A model generated the notes under the pieces. The model searched no databases. It was not told the DNA's origin and worked only from the letters and a program-made list of their open reading frames with translations. The translations under genes were made by a program, and so were the position numbers. A stretch of DNA of 59,928 nt, taken from Lentisphaerales bacterium. GTDB lineage: Bacteria; Verrucomicrobiota; Lentisphaeria; Lentisphaerales; Lentisphaeraceae. Positions within the stretch are counted from its first letter, which is position 1, and each line of letters starts with the position of its first letter. Shown here piece after piece: positions 9,052-16,813 of the stretch. The stretch lies in assembly GCA_022446985.1 (NCBI GenBank), contig JAKVBD010000026.1, forward strand, positions 1 to 59,928. Reading direction: 5' to 3'.

Positions 9052-9498
9052 ATGAAAACTAGTGAATTTAAAATTGAAAGAGTCGTTCAGATCCACGAAA
9101 CAGATCTTGGAGGACTGATGCATCACCCAAATTATTTTCTGTGGATGGAGCAAGCCGAGTATGAGATGTTTGAACATCTGGATGAGCCTGTTGTCGGTGA
9201 ATTAACGGAAGAAATGGAAGGTACTGGTTGGCCACGTGCGGAAGTCAGCATGAAGTTTTTGAAGCCTCTTCGTTTTAGAGATAAAGTTGAAGTTCACTTA
9301 AAAATTATGCGTATTCGTGCCGCAGCTATTGAGTATGAAACAGATTTCTACCTCATCAAAAAAGATGGAAATAAAGAAAAAGTAGCTATTGGTACTCACA
9401 AAACGATCAATTGTATGTATGACGCTACACAAAAAAATGATCCCCGGATTGTTCCGGCTGCCGACGAGTTTTTAGAGAAGCTTGAGGCTTACAATTAG
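9052..9498 (+). CDS. Hotdog-fold acyl-CoA thioesterase (4HBT family)
   Basis: A 148-residue cytosolic protein of the 4-hydroxybenzoyl-CoA thioesterase/YbgC type. The N-terminal active-site block is 'HETDLGGLMHHPNYFLWMEQ', matching D-x-x-G-x-x-H-x-x-Y-x-x-W/Y-x-E; the Asp (about residue 18) is the expected nucleophile or base. 'WPRAEVSMKFLKPLRFRDKV' is the normal second strand region of the family. It is divergent from the flavin reductase-like gene and 94 bases upstream of the cupin gene. It probably hydrolyses a short acyl-CoA or aryl-CoA; the substrate cannot be told from sequence. Confidence 0.88.
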   Translation: MKTSEFKIERVVQIHETDLGGLMHHPNYFLWMEQAEYEMFEHLDEPVVGELTEEMEGTGWPRAEVSMKFLKPLRFRDKVEVHLKIMRIRAAAIEYETDFYLIKKDGNKEKVAIGTHKTINCMYDATQKNDPRIVPAADEFLEKLEAYN

Positions 9499-9592
9499 GG
9501 ATAGCTGACAAAGCTGTCTGTAAGCCGTTTGGAACTTTCTCTTGTGAAGATTATCTTAGGGCCAAATTAATAAATATAGTGGGCCCATCAAT

Positions 9593-10021
9593 ATGAAGAA
9601 TATTTTAGTTGTTCTTGCCATCTTGTTAACTGTCAGTGTTGCTTTCGCTCATGATGAGACCAAGAATCTGAAAGTTAGAACAGTCGTTAAAAGCACTAAG
9701 AGCTGGGATGGTAAAACTTTGCCGGCGTATGGTAAAGGCCAGCCTGAAATTACTATTCTTGAGATTGAAGTCCCACCCAAGACGAAATTGCCGGTTCACA
9801 ATCATCCTTATATTAATGCAGGGGTGTTGATTTCTGGAAAGCTTAAGGTTGTTACAGAAGAGGATGAAGTTCTTATTTTAGAGCCGGGTGATCCTATAGT
9901 GGAAGTAATTGGTAAGTGGCACTATGGATTTAATGAGCAGGATACGCCTGCAAAGATCATTGTTTTTTATGCTGGAGTTAAAGGCGAGCCGACAACTATT
10001 AAGCAAGAAAAGACTAAGTAA
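9593..10021 (+). CDS. Exported cupin-domain protein
   Basis: A 142-residue protein with a clear signal peptide (about residues 1-20, ending AFAHD) and a single cupin beta-barrel. The metal-binding motif 1 appears as 'LPVHNHPYINAGVLISGKLK' (H-x-H ... G) and motif 2 as 'EPGDPIVEVIGKWHYGFNEQ' (P-G-D ... H). Such small secreted cupins bind a metal ion and are often of unknown function; sugar or oxidative roles are possible. The DUF1080 lipoprotein gene begins one base after its stop codon, so the two are almost surely translated from one mRNA. Confidence 0.87.
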   Translation: MKNILVVLAILLTVSVAFAHDETKNLKVRTVVKSTKSWDGKTLPAYGKGQPEITILEIEVPPKTKLPVHNHPYINAGVLISGKLKVVTEEDEVLILEPGDPIVEVIGKWHYGFNEQDTPAKIIVFYAGVKGEPTTIKQEKTK

Positions 10022-10022
10022 T

Positions 10023-10646
10023 ATGAGAGCTTTAGTCTTAGTTTGTTGTTTATTTTTTGTTGGTTGTCAATCATCTGAGTCAGACGGTTTTAAGGATCTT
10101 TTTAATGGCAAAGACTTTTCTGGATGGGAAGGTGACCTTAATTGGTTTCGAATAGAAAATGGAGAGATCATTGCGGGTAAAAGTGATCACAAGATCCCTC
10201 ATAATTTCTTTTTGGCAACGGAGAAAAACTACTACAATTTTGAGCTGCAGTTACAGGTCAAGATGAATAATGACATTCGCAATAATGGTGGTATCCAGAT
10301 TCGCAGCCAACGCATTCCAAATCACCACGAAATGATTGGTTATCAGGCAGATGTCGGCATGAAGTACTGGGGCCATATTTATGATGAATCACGCCGCCGT
10401 AAGTTTATTGGCAAGCCATTGCCTTTTGAAGAGGTCAAAAAGGTGCTGAATTGGCAAGGTTGGAATGATTATCGAATCATTTGTAAAGACAATAAAGTTC
10501 AGACTTTTATCAATGGTACTTTAGTGTCAGACTACACGGAAGCAGATACTAAAATTGCTAAGTCAAAAGGTAAGATTGCCGTTCAGATTCATGGCGGTAG
10601 GCCATTAGAGATTTTCTATAGAAATATTCGGATTAAAGAACTGTAG
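10023..10646 (+). CDS. DUF1080 lipoprotein (3-keto-disaccharide hydrolase-like)
   Basis: A 207-residue lipoprotein: hydrophobic leader and lipobox FVGC with Cys about residue 14. The rest is one DUF1080 domain, a concanavalin-like beta-sandwich: 'FKDLFNGKDFSGWEGDLNWF' at the start, 'NNGGIQIRSQR' in the middle, 'WNDYRIICKDNKVQTFING' and the closing 'IFYRNIRIKEL'. DUF1080 proteins of PVC bacteria are linked to 3-keto-glycoside hydrolysis or sugar binding. The frame is open further upstream into the cupin gene, but the lipoprotein leader fixes the start at ATG 10023, directly behind the cupin stop. The small membrane protein gene follows after 16 bases. Confidence 0.9.
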   Translation: MRALVLVCCLFFVGCQSSESDGFKDLFNGKDFSGWEGDLNWFRIENGEIIAGKSDHKIPHNFFLATEKNYYNFELQLQVKMNNDIRNNGGIQIRSQRIPNHHEMIGYQADVGMKYWGHIYDESRRRKFIGKPLPFEEVKKVLNWQGWNDYRIICKDNKVQTFINGTLVSDYTEADTKIAKSKGKIAVQIHGGRPLEIFYRNIRIKEL

Positions 10647-10662
10647 AAGCCGCTGAGGATTT

Positions 10663-10899
10663 ATGCACTTACTTATACTTATAGGTTTAGCAGTTTTTCT
10701 TTATTTCTTTGTCTTTCGCAGGCTCAAAAAGATAAGTGAAGAAGAGAAGGTGTACATGAAAAAGTGTATCACTTTCTCGGTTGTTTTGTACTTAATTGTT
10801 CTATGGTTTACCAGTGATGACACGGCCTCAAAGGTTATCTATACATCAATCGTTCTCTTTGCTTTGTATGGTTTTAATAAGAGCTCTAACAAGGCATGA
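10663..10899 (+). CDS. Small membrane protein, unknown
   Basis: A 78-residue protein with a hydrophobic helix at residues 2-18, a charged loop with basic and acidic residues (about 19-36), and two more hydrophobic segments at about 37-49 and 57-72. It probably spans the inner membrane two or three times. It follows the DUF1080 gene after 16 bases and likely belongs to the cupin-DUF1080 transcript. I recognise no family. Confidence 0.6.
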   Translation: MHLLILIGLAVFLYFFVFRRLKKISEEEKVYMKKCITFSVVLYLIVLWFTSDDTASKVIYTSIVLFALYGFNKSSNKA

Positions 10900-10966
10900 T
10901 TACTGATTGATTCACGCGGGGACGCAGAGAAAAAGATTGCAGGGGACTACTGTAAAATCAAGGCAT

Positions 10967-10992
10967 AAAAAAGGCCGGAAAGAATCCGGCCT
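10967..10992 (-). terminator. Rho-independent terminator for the 11015 gene
   Basis: Stem AGGCCGGA (10972-10979) pairs with TCCGGCCT (10985-10992) around a five-base loop. Read on the minus strand it is followed by a run of U (A run at 10967-10972 on the plus strand), so it terminates the minus-strand gene ending at 11015. Confidence 0.88.
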
Positions 10993-11014
10993 GAAAGTAT
11001 ATTTGTAGGAGAGC

Positions 11015-11860
11015 TTACTTTTTCATGACTGCTGCACCGAAAAGAAGGACTACAAGAATTCCGGCACCGATGTAAACGTGCATTGGGTCTTGTCCGAAGA
11101 TTTTTTCTACTTCCCCATCTTCTGATTTTGAAAGAAGTTTGAATTTTTTGGCTTCCTCTTTCTTTTTTTTTGCCTCTTCTTTGGCTTTCTTCTTGGCAAG
11201 AGCTTTCATTTTGCTGTCATAGGTAGATTTGACAACAACTGAAGGTTTTTCCCATTTGCCATTATTGCTGACATAGCCGGCTTTTTTGTAAGGGCTGGTT
11301 TTGTACATTTTGAATAGCTTTTCAGAAAGAATATCTCTTTCAGAGTTGAAGTCGTAAAATTTCTTGTTGGCGACTCTGTGGATGTATTTTTTTCTTAGTT
11401 CCATGTCGAAACTGATCAAACGAGATTCTTTGATGTCAATAACAGGTATGCGAACACCACTGATATCAAGAGACTTTGTACTAAGCTTTTTATACTGACC
11501 CTTTATAGTTTTTGTAGAACCTCTGAAGTTGTATTCAACAGAAACAGTATCTTCTACTTTGTGAATTGGATAAAGCTTTTCTAATTCAGCTTTGAAATCT
11601 TCAAGAGTTTTGGGCGGGTACTGCTCATTTAATTTTGAAGCAATGAGTTCTTCAGTCTCTTTATTGATTTGCTCAACGGATTTTTCCGGATCTGTTATTG
11701 GCCAGGCGATATTTAAACTTTTGGCAATAGATTCTTCAGTAATTTCAGTTTCTACAGCAGCGGCTGGAGCTTCGGTTGTGTCAGCAAATGGATCGGCTTC
11801 TTGAGCATTGACGTTTAGAATGAATGTAGCGATGAGTAAAAAGAATAGATTATTTAACAT
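11015..11860 (-). CDS. Exported, C-terminally anchored protein, unknown
   Basis: A 281-residue protein with a signal peptide (about residues 1-19, ending NVNAQ) and a C-terminal transmembrane segment (about 259-278, VYIGAGILVVLLFGAAV) closed by Lys-Lys. Between them lie an acidic Ala/Glu-rich stretch, a globular middle region (about 90-200) and a Lys/Ala/Glu-rich helix (about 215-245) likely to form a coiled coil. The layout suggests a periplasmic domain held in the inner membrane by its tail. No family recognised. It has its own terminator; the gap to the upstream FecR-like gene holds another terminator, so it is probably monocistronic. Confidence 0.75.
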   Translation of the reverse strand: MLNNLFFLLIATFILNVNAQEADPFADTTEAPAAAVETEITEESIAKSLNIAWPITDPEKSVEQINKETEELIASKLNEQYPPKTLEDFKAELEKLYPIHKVEDTVSVEYNFRGSTKTIKGQYKKLSTKSLDISGVRIPVIDIKESRLISFDMELRKKYIHRVANKKFYDFNSERDILSEKLFKMYKTSPYKKAGYVSNNGKWEKPSVVVKSTYDSKMKALAKKKAKEEAKKKKEEAKKFKLLSKSEDGEVEKIFGQDPMHVYIGAGILVVLLFGAAVMKK

Positions 11861-11937
11861 GAACTTCCCCGTTTTTATAAGTAGTTTCCCTCTGGTTAGA
11901 TTATCTCCTTCAGAATTTGTTTCAAGAAAGGATATTC

Positions 11938-11974
11938 AAAAAAAGCCCGTTTCCTTGTAGAAAGCCGGGCTTTT
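11938..11974 (-). terminator. Rho-independent terminator for the FecR-like gene
   Basis: Stem AAAAGCCCG (11941-11949) pairs with CGGGCTTTT (11966-11974). On the minus strand the stem is followed by more U residues (A run from 11938). It lies just downstream of the FecR-like gene that ends at 11984. Confidence 0.85.
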
Positions 11975-11983
11975 CGAAAGTTT

Positions 11984-12958
11984 TTATTTAAACGTGTATT
12001 TGAATTTTGAGCTGTAAGCTGGGGCGGCGCTCTTGGGTGTAAATACATCAACCGTTAGTAAATAGGTGCCGGCCTTCACTTTGTAGGCATTGAAGTCGTA
12101 GTTTCCAGTCTGTGAATTTTTCAGTCCTGCCAGGGCAAATGGGTGAGCCGTTTCTGTTGCCGTATAGATCTTTCTGCCGGCTTTATCGGTAAGTGTGAAC
12201 CTGACATGCTTGATGATAGAAATATTGGCAATGTTCGCTCGTAAATTGTAGCCAGCTTCAGGCAGGTCACTGATGGAAATCTGAGTACTATTATTGAGAG
12301 CATTGTAATTTTCGAGGATCAAGTCGGTATATGGATTAATAACTGTGCAGTTCAAAACTTTTGGTAGGCTTGTTTTGCCGATTGAGTTTATGTTTGCGTA
12401 ATTGTCGCTCTGAAACTCGGTGATGAACTTTTCTTTCATTTCAACATAGTCCTTAGACGCACTGTTAGTGAGATTTGCTTTGCCACGAAGAACAGCAACG
12501 GTGGCTTTTTCGCCCTCTGCAGTCATTTCCAGGTCAGCATCTGTCGTTTTTACCTGAGTATTTCCTGCACTGATGTTGATGCTTTTCTCCTCTGTCTGGG
12601 CCTGTAAATTAAATTTAACCAAGCCTCTACTTATCTCTAAGCCTTTGTTAGGCGATTTACTGCCAGCATCGAAGTTAATATGAAGTGTTGAGCCATTTTT
12701 AAGTTCTACAGAACTTGCTTCAGTAGTGAAGTCGAGTTTTACACTACCTTCATTCACCTCGATTTTGTCGCCTTTATAGACTGGTTATCCAGCCAGTAGA
12801 TATAGAGTCTGCCCAGCTCTGGAAAATTGAGGCTTAGCAGAAATAGAGGTGATGTTGAGGTTTGATTTAGGTTTGGAGAGGATGACAAGGGCAGCGGCAA
12901 TTGCAGCAATAGCCACGACCCAAATGATGTATTTTGATAAATCTTTTTTAGTTTCCAT
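11984..12958 (-). pseudogene. FecR-like membrane protein interrupted by in-frame TAA
   Basis: One frame runs from ATG 12958 to 11984 but contains a TAA at 12787-12785. The first 57 residues have a short cytoplasmic N-terminus ('METKKDLSKY'), a transmembrane helix ('IIWVVAIAAIAAALVIL') and the start of a periplasmic domain ('GQTLYLLAG'). Directly after the stop the same frame continues with 'PVYKGDKIEVNEGSVKLDF', which is typical FecR-domain sequence (a 'G..l..G.ri.t...s.v.l.f' pattern), and a C-terminal Ig-like region. The stop fits a CAA to TAA change. A GTG at 12757 could restart translation but would lack the membrane anchor. So this is a nonsense-mutated gene, or it depends on read-through; I favour mutation. 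Confidence 0.75.
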
Positions 12959-12992
12959 AAGACAACGTATCACTCGTCTAAAATGAGCATTT

Positions 12993-13043
12993 TTCCAAAT
13001 TAAACAATATTTGGAAGTATTTCCCCGCGATAAACTTCCAAAT
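12993..13043. promoter_or_regulatory. TTCCAAAT repeats upstream of the FecR-like gene
   Basis: TTCCAAAT (12993-13000) and ATTTGGAA (13009-13016) form a perfect 8-base inverted pair, and a third copy TTCCAAAT lies at 13036-13043. They sit 35-85 bases upstream of the FecR-like start on the minus strand, a reasonable place for an operator. A second inverted pair, TAGTGTGGAA (13062-13071) and TTCCATACTA (13083-13092), lies between this site and the sulfatase end and may be a weak terminator. No known regulator matches. Confidence 0.35.
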
Positions 13044-13157
13044 ATAAACACTTATTTATTCTAGTGTGGAAAAAAATAATTCTTCCATACTAACACATGC
13101 GATGTTATGTAGACGCAAAAATCTTTTTTTATATATGTCTCAGGAATAAGAAACACC

Positions 13158-14561
13158 TTATTTTCTTATAGGAGTTGGCATCTGGGCATTGTGCTCAGTG
13201 CGCCACTGCGACATCTTGGTAGTCATTTTTTGGAGAACTTCAGGATGACTGGGGTCAAGATCTTTACTTTCACCGATGTCATTTTTAAGGTTGTAAAGTT
13301 CTTTTTTACCAGTCTCAAAAAACTCGATCATTTTCCAGTCACCGACGCGTATAGCAGCTCCTGGACGCCATGTGCTGCCATGGTAATGCGGGTAGTGCCA
13401 GGCGAGGACCTCACGATCTACAGTCTGACTTCCAGTAAGATTGTTTTTTAACGAAAGGCCATCTTGGTGAAGTTCTGGCTTCAGAGGGATATCAGCGAGT
13501 TCTAATATTGTCGGGAAGTAGTCCATGCTTATGACTGGAGCTTCATTGATGAGTCCTTTTTGGGAAGTACCAGGAGCTTTGATGATGAGTGGTGTTCTAA
13601 TGCCGCCTTCATAACACCAGCCTTTACCAGAGCGTAAAGGTGCATTTGATGTTGGACCAGGGGTTCTTTTCGTTGCAAGACCGCCATTGTCAGATGTGAA
13701 AATGACAACTGTGTTATCGCTTAATTTCAGGTCATCCAGTTTTTGTATGAGGCGACCGATATTTTCATCCATAGCTTCAACCATACTGGCGTAAGCAGCA
13801 TTGTTCTGAATTCCTTGTGTGACGCCATCTGGACCTTCTGGAACAGTAATGTTTTTCATGCCAGCAAGCTTACTTTTGTATTTGGCAATATGTCTTTTAC
13901 TGGCCTGAATAGGTGTGTGAACAGTGTAGTAAGACAAGTAAAGTAAAAATGGTTTGTCGTCCTTTACTTCTTTTTCGAAAATTTTAATACTCTCATTGGT
14001 TAGTCGGTCTGGTAGGTACTCACCTTTAGGGCCATCTGGAAGTTTAGGGTTTTTATAAGGTGAGTAGTAACCTCCAGGAGGGGAACCTTTGTGAAGACCG
14101 GCGATATTTACATCGAAGCCCTGAGTGTCCGGGAAATGATCTTCATGACCAAGGTGCCACTTCCCACAGTAGTAAGTGTTATAACCGTTTTCTTTGAGAA
14201 CTTCGGCGATAGTGACTTCGCTATGAGGCAATTCATTGAGAATTTTTGGAACTTCCAGTAAAGGATTTTTAGCTTTCATACCTGGGATCCAGTCTGTAAT
14301 GTTCAGGCGGGCAGGAGAACGGCCCGTCAGGATTGAAGCTCTAGTAGGAGAGCAGACTGAACCACCGGCATAAGCCTGAGTGAATCGAACACCGGATTCT
14401 GCCAATTTATCGAGGTTGGGGGTATCGTAGGATGTGCTGCCATAGCAGCTGAGGTCAGCCCAGCCAAGGTCATCAACCAGGATAAAGACAAAGTTCGGCT
14501 TTTGCTGAGCCGATAAATTTAAAGCCATCGCCAAAAAGAAGACTGTGAGTAATCGTAACAT
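13158..14561 (-). CDS. Exported sulfatase
   Basis: A 467-residue protein with a signal peptide (1-18, NLSAQ). 'NFVFILVDDLGWADLSCYG' binds metal; the formylglycine site is C70 in 'SVCSPTRASILTGRSPAR'. 'YYCGKWHLGHEDHF', 'YLSYYTVHTPIQASKRHI', 'FTSDNGGLATKRTPG', 'PLRSGKGWCYEGGIRTPLII' and 'VISMDYFPTILELADI' follow in the expected order. It resembles the sulfatase at 4274-5695 (shared N-I/G-I-T-D-W-I segment and 'LRSGKG..EGGIR'). The gene stands alone between the FecR-like gene and the M28 peptidase on the same strand. Substrate unknown. Confidence 0.93.
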   Translation of the reverse strand: MLRLLTVFFLAMALNLSAQQKPNFVFILVDDLGWADLSCYGSTSYDTPNLDKLAESGVRFTQAYAGGSVCSPTRASILTGRSPARLNITDWIPGMKAKNPLLEVPKILNELPHSEVTIAEVLKENGYNTYYCGKWHLGHEDHFPDTQGFDVNIAGLHKGSPPGGYYSPYKNPKLPDGPKGEYLPDRLTNESIKIFEKEVKDDKPFLLYLSYYTVHTPIQASKRHIAKYKSKLAGMKNITVPEGPDGVTQGIQNNAAYASMVEAMDENIGRLIQKLDDLKLSDNTVVIFTSDNGGLATKRTPGPTSNAPLRSGKGWCYEGGIRTPLIIKAPGTSQKGLINEAPVISMDYFPTILELADIPLKPELHQDGLSLKNNLTGSQTVDREVLAWHYPHYHGSTWRPGAAIRVGDWKMIEFFETGKKELYNLKNDIGESKDLDPSHPEVLQKMTTKMSQWRTEHNAQMPTPIRK

Positions 14562-14657
14562 AAATAACCTTATAACAACTGCGTTATTTATATATACGCT
14601 ATAATGATGTCAATAATGTTATGGTTGGTATTTTTTTTGATACTTTTGGTCGGCTGA

Positions 14658-15557
14658 CTATGTCAACTGATGCAAAATTGTAGCCGTAACTGTTTTGGTA
14701 TTACTTGTTAGAAAATCAAAGTCCAGAGTATCTGGTGTATCACTTGTCTTGTGATAATGAGGATTGCGATATTCTGATGTATCTGTCCACATAAGCGCAG
14801 GCAGACCAGCCAACCAAAATGGCACGTGGTCACTACGCCAAAGGACCTTGAATCTTTTCTCTAATCCGAAATACATCTGTAAAGCCATGACCGGAACCTC
14901 TGGAGTGTAGGTTTTAGCCACACGAAGTGCCAATTTACGAATCTTTTTAGTAGGGCCGTGACTGACAAGTCCGAGGAAATCGGCTGTATTTGACATTTTT
15001 ATAGGGAGTCCAGTTGGTACTTTTTGGGAACCGGGAGTTTTGTCGCGGTATGCCATCATCTCTAAAATATGGGCACATATGAGTGTGGCGTTAGACTCTT
15101 GCAGCCAGTCTTTAACAAAGCTTGTACTGCCTTCAAAATTTTCTTCTTCACAATTATAAGCGACATATATGATTGGTAAATCAAGATCTTTGAGAGCACT
15201 GGCTATTCCCAGCATAGAAGCAACAGCACTGGCATTGTCGTCGGCACCCGGAGTTTTAGGAACGCTGTCATAGTGGGCTCCAACGACGATTATTTTTTTA
15301 TTTTGCAAATCGCCTCGCCAGGCGATGACATTGCGAAATTCTCCCTGAAACTCGGTGTTAAAACCAAGTTTATCAAAATGCCCTTTGATTAACTCAGCTG
15401 CTTCAAGGTTACTTTCAGGTTCTTTAATTCTATGCCTTGGGAAAGCGAGTTCGCGAACAATCCCTTCAAGGTATTCTTTAGAGATATTACTAAGGATGGA
15501 TTCTACACTATCTTGAGATTCGACTGGTTTAACTTTTTCAGAATGATATACAAGCAC
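14658..15557 (-). CDS. M28-family zinc aminopeptidase-like protein
   Basis: A 299-residue protein of the M28 metallopeptidase family. The di-zinc ligands and catalytic residues are visible in order: 'VVGAHYDSVPKTPGADDNAS' (first His and bridging Asp), 'AYNCEEENFEGS' (catalytic Glu and Glu ligand), 'SDHVPFWLAGLPALMWTDT' (Asp ligand) and 'NPHYHKTSDTPDTLDF' (last His). There is no signal peptide, so it is likely cytosolic or released another way. The start is a GTG with a GGGGG stretch nearby upstream. Family members release N-terminal amino acids from peptides; specificity cannot be told. It is divergent from the gene at 15765. Confidence 0.88.
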   Translation of the reverse strand: MLVYHSEKVKPVESQDSVESILSNISKEYLEGIVRELAFPRHRIKEPESNLEAAELIKGHFDKLGFNTEFQGEFRNVIAWRGDLQNKKIIVVGAHYDSVPKTPGADDNASAVASMLGIASALKDLDLPIIYVAYNCEEENFEGSTSFVKDWLQESNATLICAHILEMMAYRDKTPGSQKVPTGLPIKMSNTADFLGLVSHGPTKKIRKLALRVAKTYTPEVPVMALQMYFGLEKRFKVLWRSDHVPFWLAGLPALMWTDTSEYRNPHYHKTSDTPDTLDFDFLTSNTKTVTATILHQLT

Positions 15558-15737
15558 AGTTGCCCCCTATTTATTAACTTCATAAAGTTAAAGCTTTAGC
15601 AGAGCTATGTCACGGTTAAAGAATAGTTAATCTCAGCTAATTTTGTTTTAAGAACAATCCCTTGTAATCTTTTCTGAAAATTCGCATTCATCTTAAAAAT
15701 AAAGTAGTCTAGATATAAGGGAGACAGTTGATAAAAG

Positions 15738-15750
15738 TTGTGTAACACAA
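15738..15750. promoter_or_regulatory. Short palindrome upstream of the 15765 gene
   Basis: TTGTGT-A-ACACAA is a perfect inverted repeat a few bases upstream of the strong ribosome site AAGGAGG (15753-15759). It could be an operator or a small RNA structure at the 5' end of the sigma/kinase operon. Evidence is only the symmetry and position. Confidence 0.3.
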
Positions 15751-15764
15751 TTAAGGAGGAACAG

Positions 15765-16160
15765 ATGGAATCTCATAACTATATTCTCAGGGAAGAGGAT
15801 GTGGGTCAACTGGCGACTTCTGTAGCCTTACAAGAAGGCGATGTGAAGTTTACCAAAGATACCCAATCTGCATTTTACATAGCAACAGTTGTCGGAGATG
15901 GTATTTCTGTTCCCGAAAGTATTGCTGCTTTAGAGATGACTATTTCTGAAAAGCCTGAGCCTAAAAGGAATGAATTGATTAAGGTTCCGCAGGAGACAAT
16001 ACATGAGCATGAGGAAGAGATCTCTGATGAGAGTACAGACTTAACTGTGCGCTTGCATTTTAGTCAGGCGATCAAACCTGAGAAATTACCGCTCATTTAT
16101 GAAGAGATCGCGAAAGCGATTGATTCCGCTATCCGTAAAATGGATGATCCGGAAAAGTAA
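15765..16160 (+). CDS. Unknown protein preceding ECF sigma/kinase genes
   Basis: A 131-residue soluble, acidic protein with no signal peptide. ATG 15765 is chosen because the near-consensus AAGGAGG lies five bases upstream. The N-terminal half has repeated alternating strands ('YILREEDVGQLATSVALQEG', 'QSAFYIATVVGDG'); a highly acidic linker (EHEEEISDES) follows; the C-terminus is helical. I recognise no family. It lies 62 bases before the ECF sigma factor gene on the same strand, so a role linked to that regulatory unit is possible but not shown. Confidence 0.65.
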   Translation: MESHNYILREEDVGQLATSVALQEGDVKFTKDTQSAFYIATVVGDGISVPESIAALEMTISEKPEPKRNELIKVPQETIHEHEEEISDESTDLTVRLHFSQAIKPEKLPLIYEEIAKAIDSAIRKMDDPEK

Positions 16161-16222
16161 TTTTAAAAATTTGTAGTGAGCAGTCATATTATTTTGATGA
16201 TGATGGTATTATTTAGACTGCT

Positions 16223-16813
16223 ATGGAAGATTTTCAGACACGACAGACTCTTTTAGAACGAATTAAGGTTCAACATGATGAAAAATCATGGGAGGACTTC
16301 GTTCACTACTACCGTCATTATATCTACATTATCTGCCGGCGTATGAATCTTCCGCACCATGACTCAGAGGAAATAGTTCAACAGGTTCTGGTGAAGCTTT
16401 GGGAGAAATTACCAGAGTTTGATCTGGATAGCCGCAAGCGTTTTCGAGGTTGGTTATGTACGGTGACAGGCAATTGTGTTAAAGATTACATTCGCAAACA
16501 GAAAAGCCTTCAGAAAAAGCATGAAGCAGTGACAGACGAAAAGTGTCCACTTCAGAAAGCCTCTCTACCAGATATTGAAGCCATTGCTGAAAAGGAGTGG
16601 CAAAACTACGTAGCGTCTTTAGCTCTGGAGAAGGTCAAGAAAAATTTCTCTAAGCAGGTTTTTACAATCTTTGAGGAATTGAATAAAGGCAGGTCCCGGA
16701 TGGAAGTCGCAGAAGAACACAAACTTCCTCCAAATACTATTTCGGTTTACAAGAAGCGTGTAGTCGCAGCTTTATGCAGTGAAATTCGTCGACTTGAAGA
16801 GGAACTCAGTTAA
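16223..16813 (+). CDS. ECF-type RNA polymerase sigma factor
   Basis: A 196-residue sigma-70 family protein. Region 2 spans about residues 15-80 ('HYIYIICRRMNLPHHDSEEI', 'VQQVLVKLWEKLPEFD', 'RFRGWLCTVTGNCVKDYIRK'), and region 4 with a helix-turn-helix lies near the end ('GRSRMEVAEEHKLPPNTISV', 'YKKRVVAALCSEIRRL'). Its stop overlaps the kinase start by one base, so both are translated together. ECF sigma factors coupled to Ser/Thr kinases are typical of Planctomycetes and Lentisphaerae, where phosphorylation is thought to replace an anti-sigma factor. A paralogue without a kinase lies at 44289. Confidence 0.93.
   Translation: MEDFQTRQTLLERIKVQHDEKSWEDFVHYYRHYIYIICRRMNLPHHDSEEIVQQVLVKLWEKLPEFDLDSRKRFRGWLCTVTGNCVKDYIRKQKSLQKKHEAVTDEKCPLQKASLPDIEAIAEKEWQNYVASLALEKVKKNFSKQVFTIFEELNKGRSRMEVAEEHKLPPNTISVYKKRVVAALCSEIRRLEEELS

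Noticed and set aside
9909..10022. N-terminal extension of the DUF1080 lipoprotein
   Set aside because: The frame is open here by chance inside the cupin gene; the lipoprotein leader begins at 10023.
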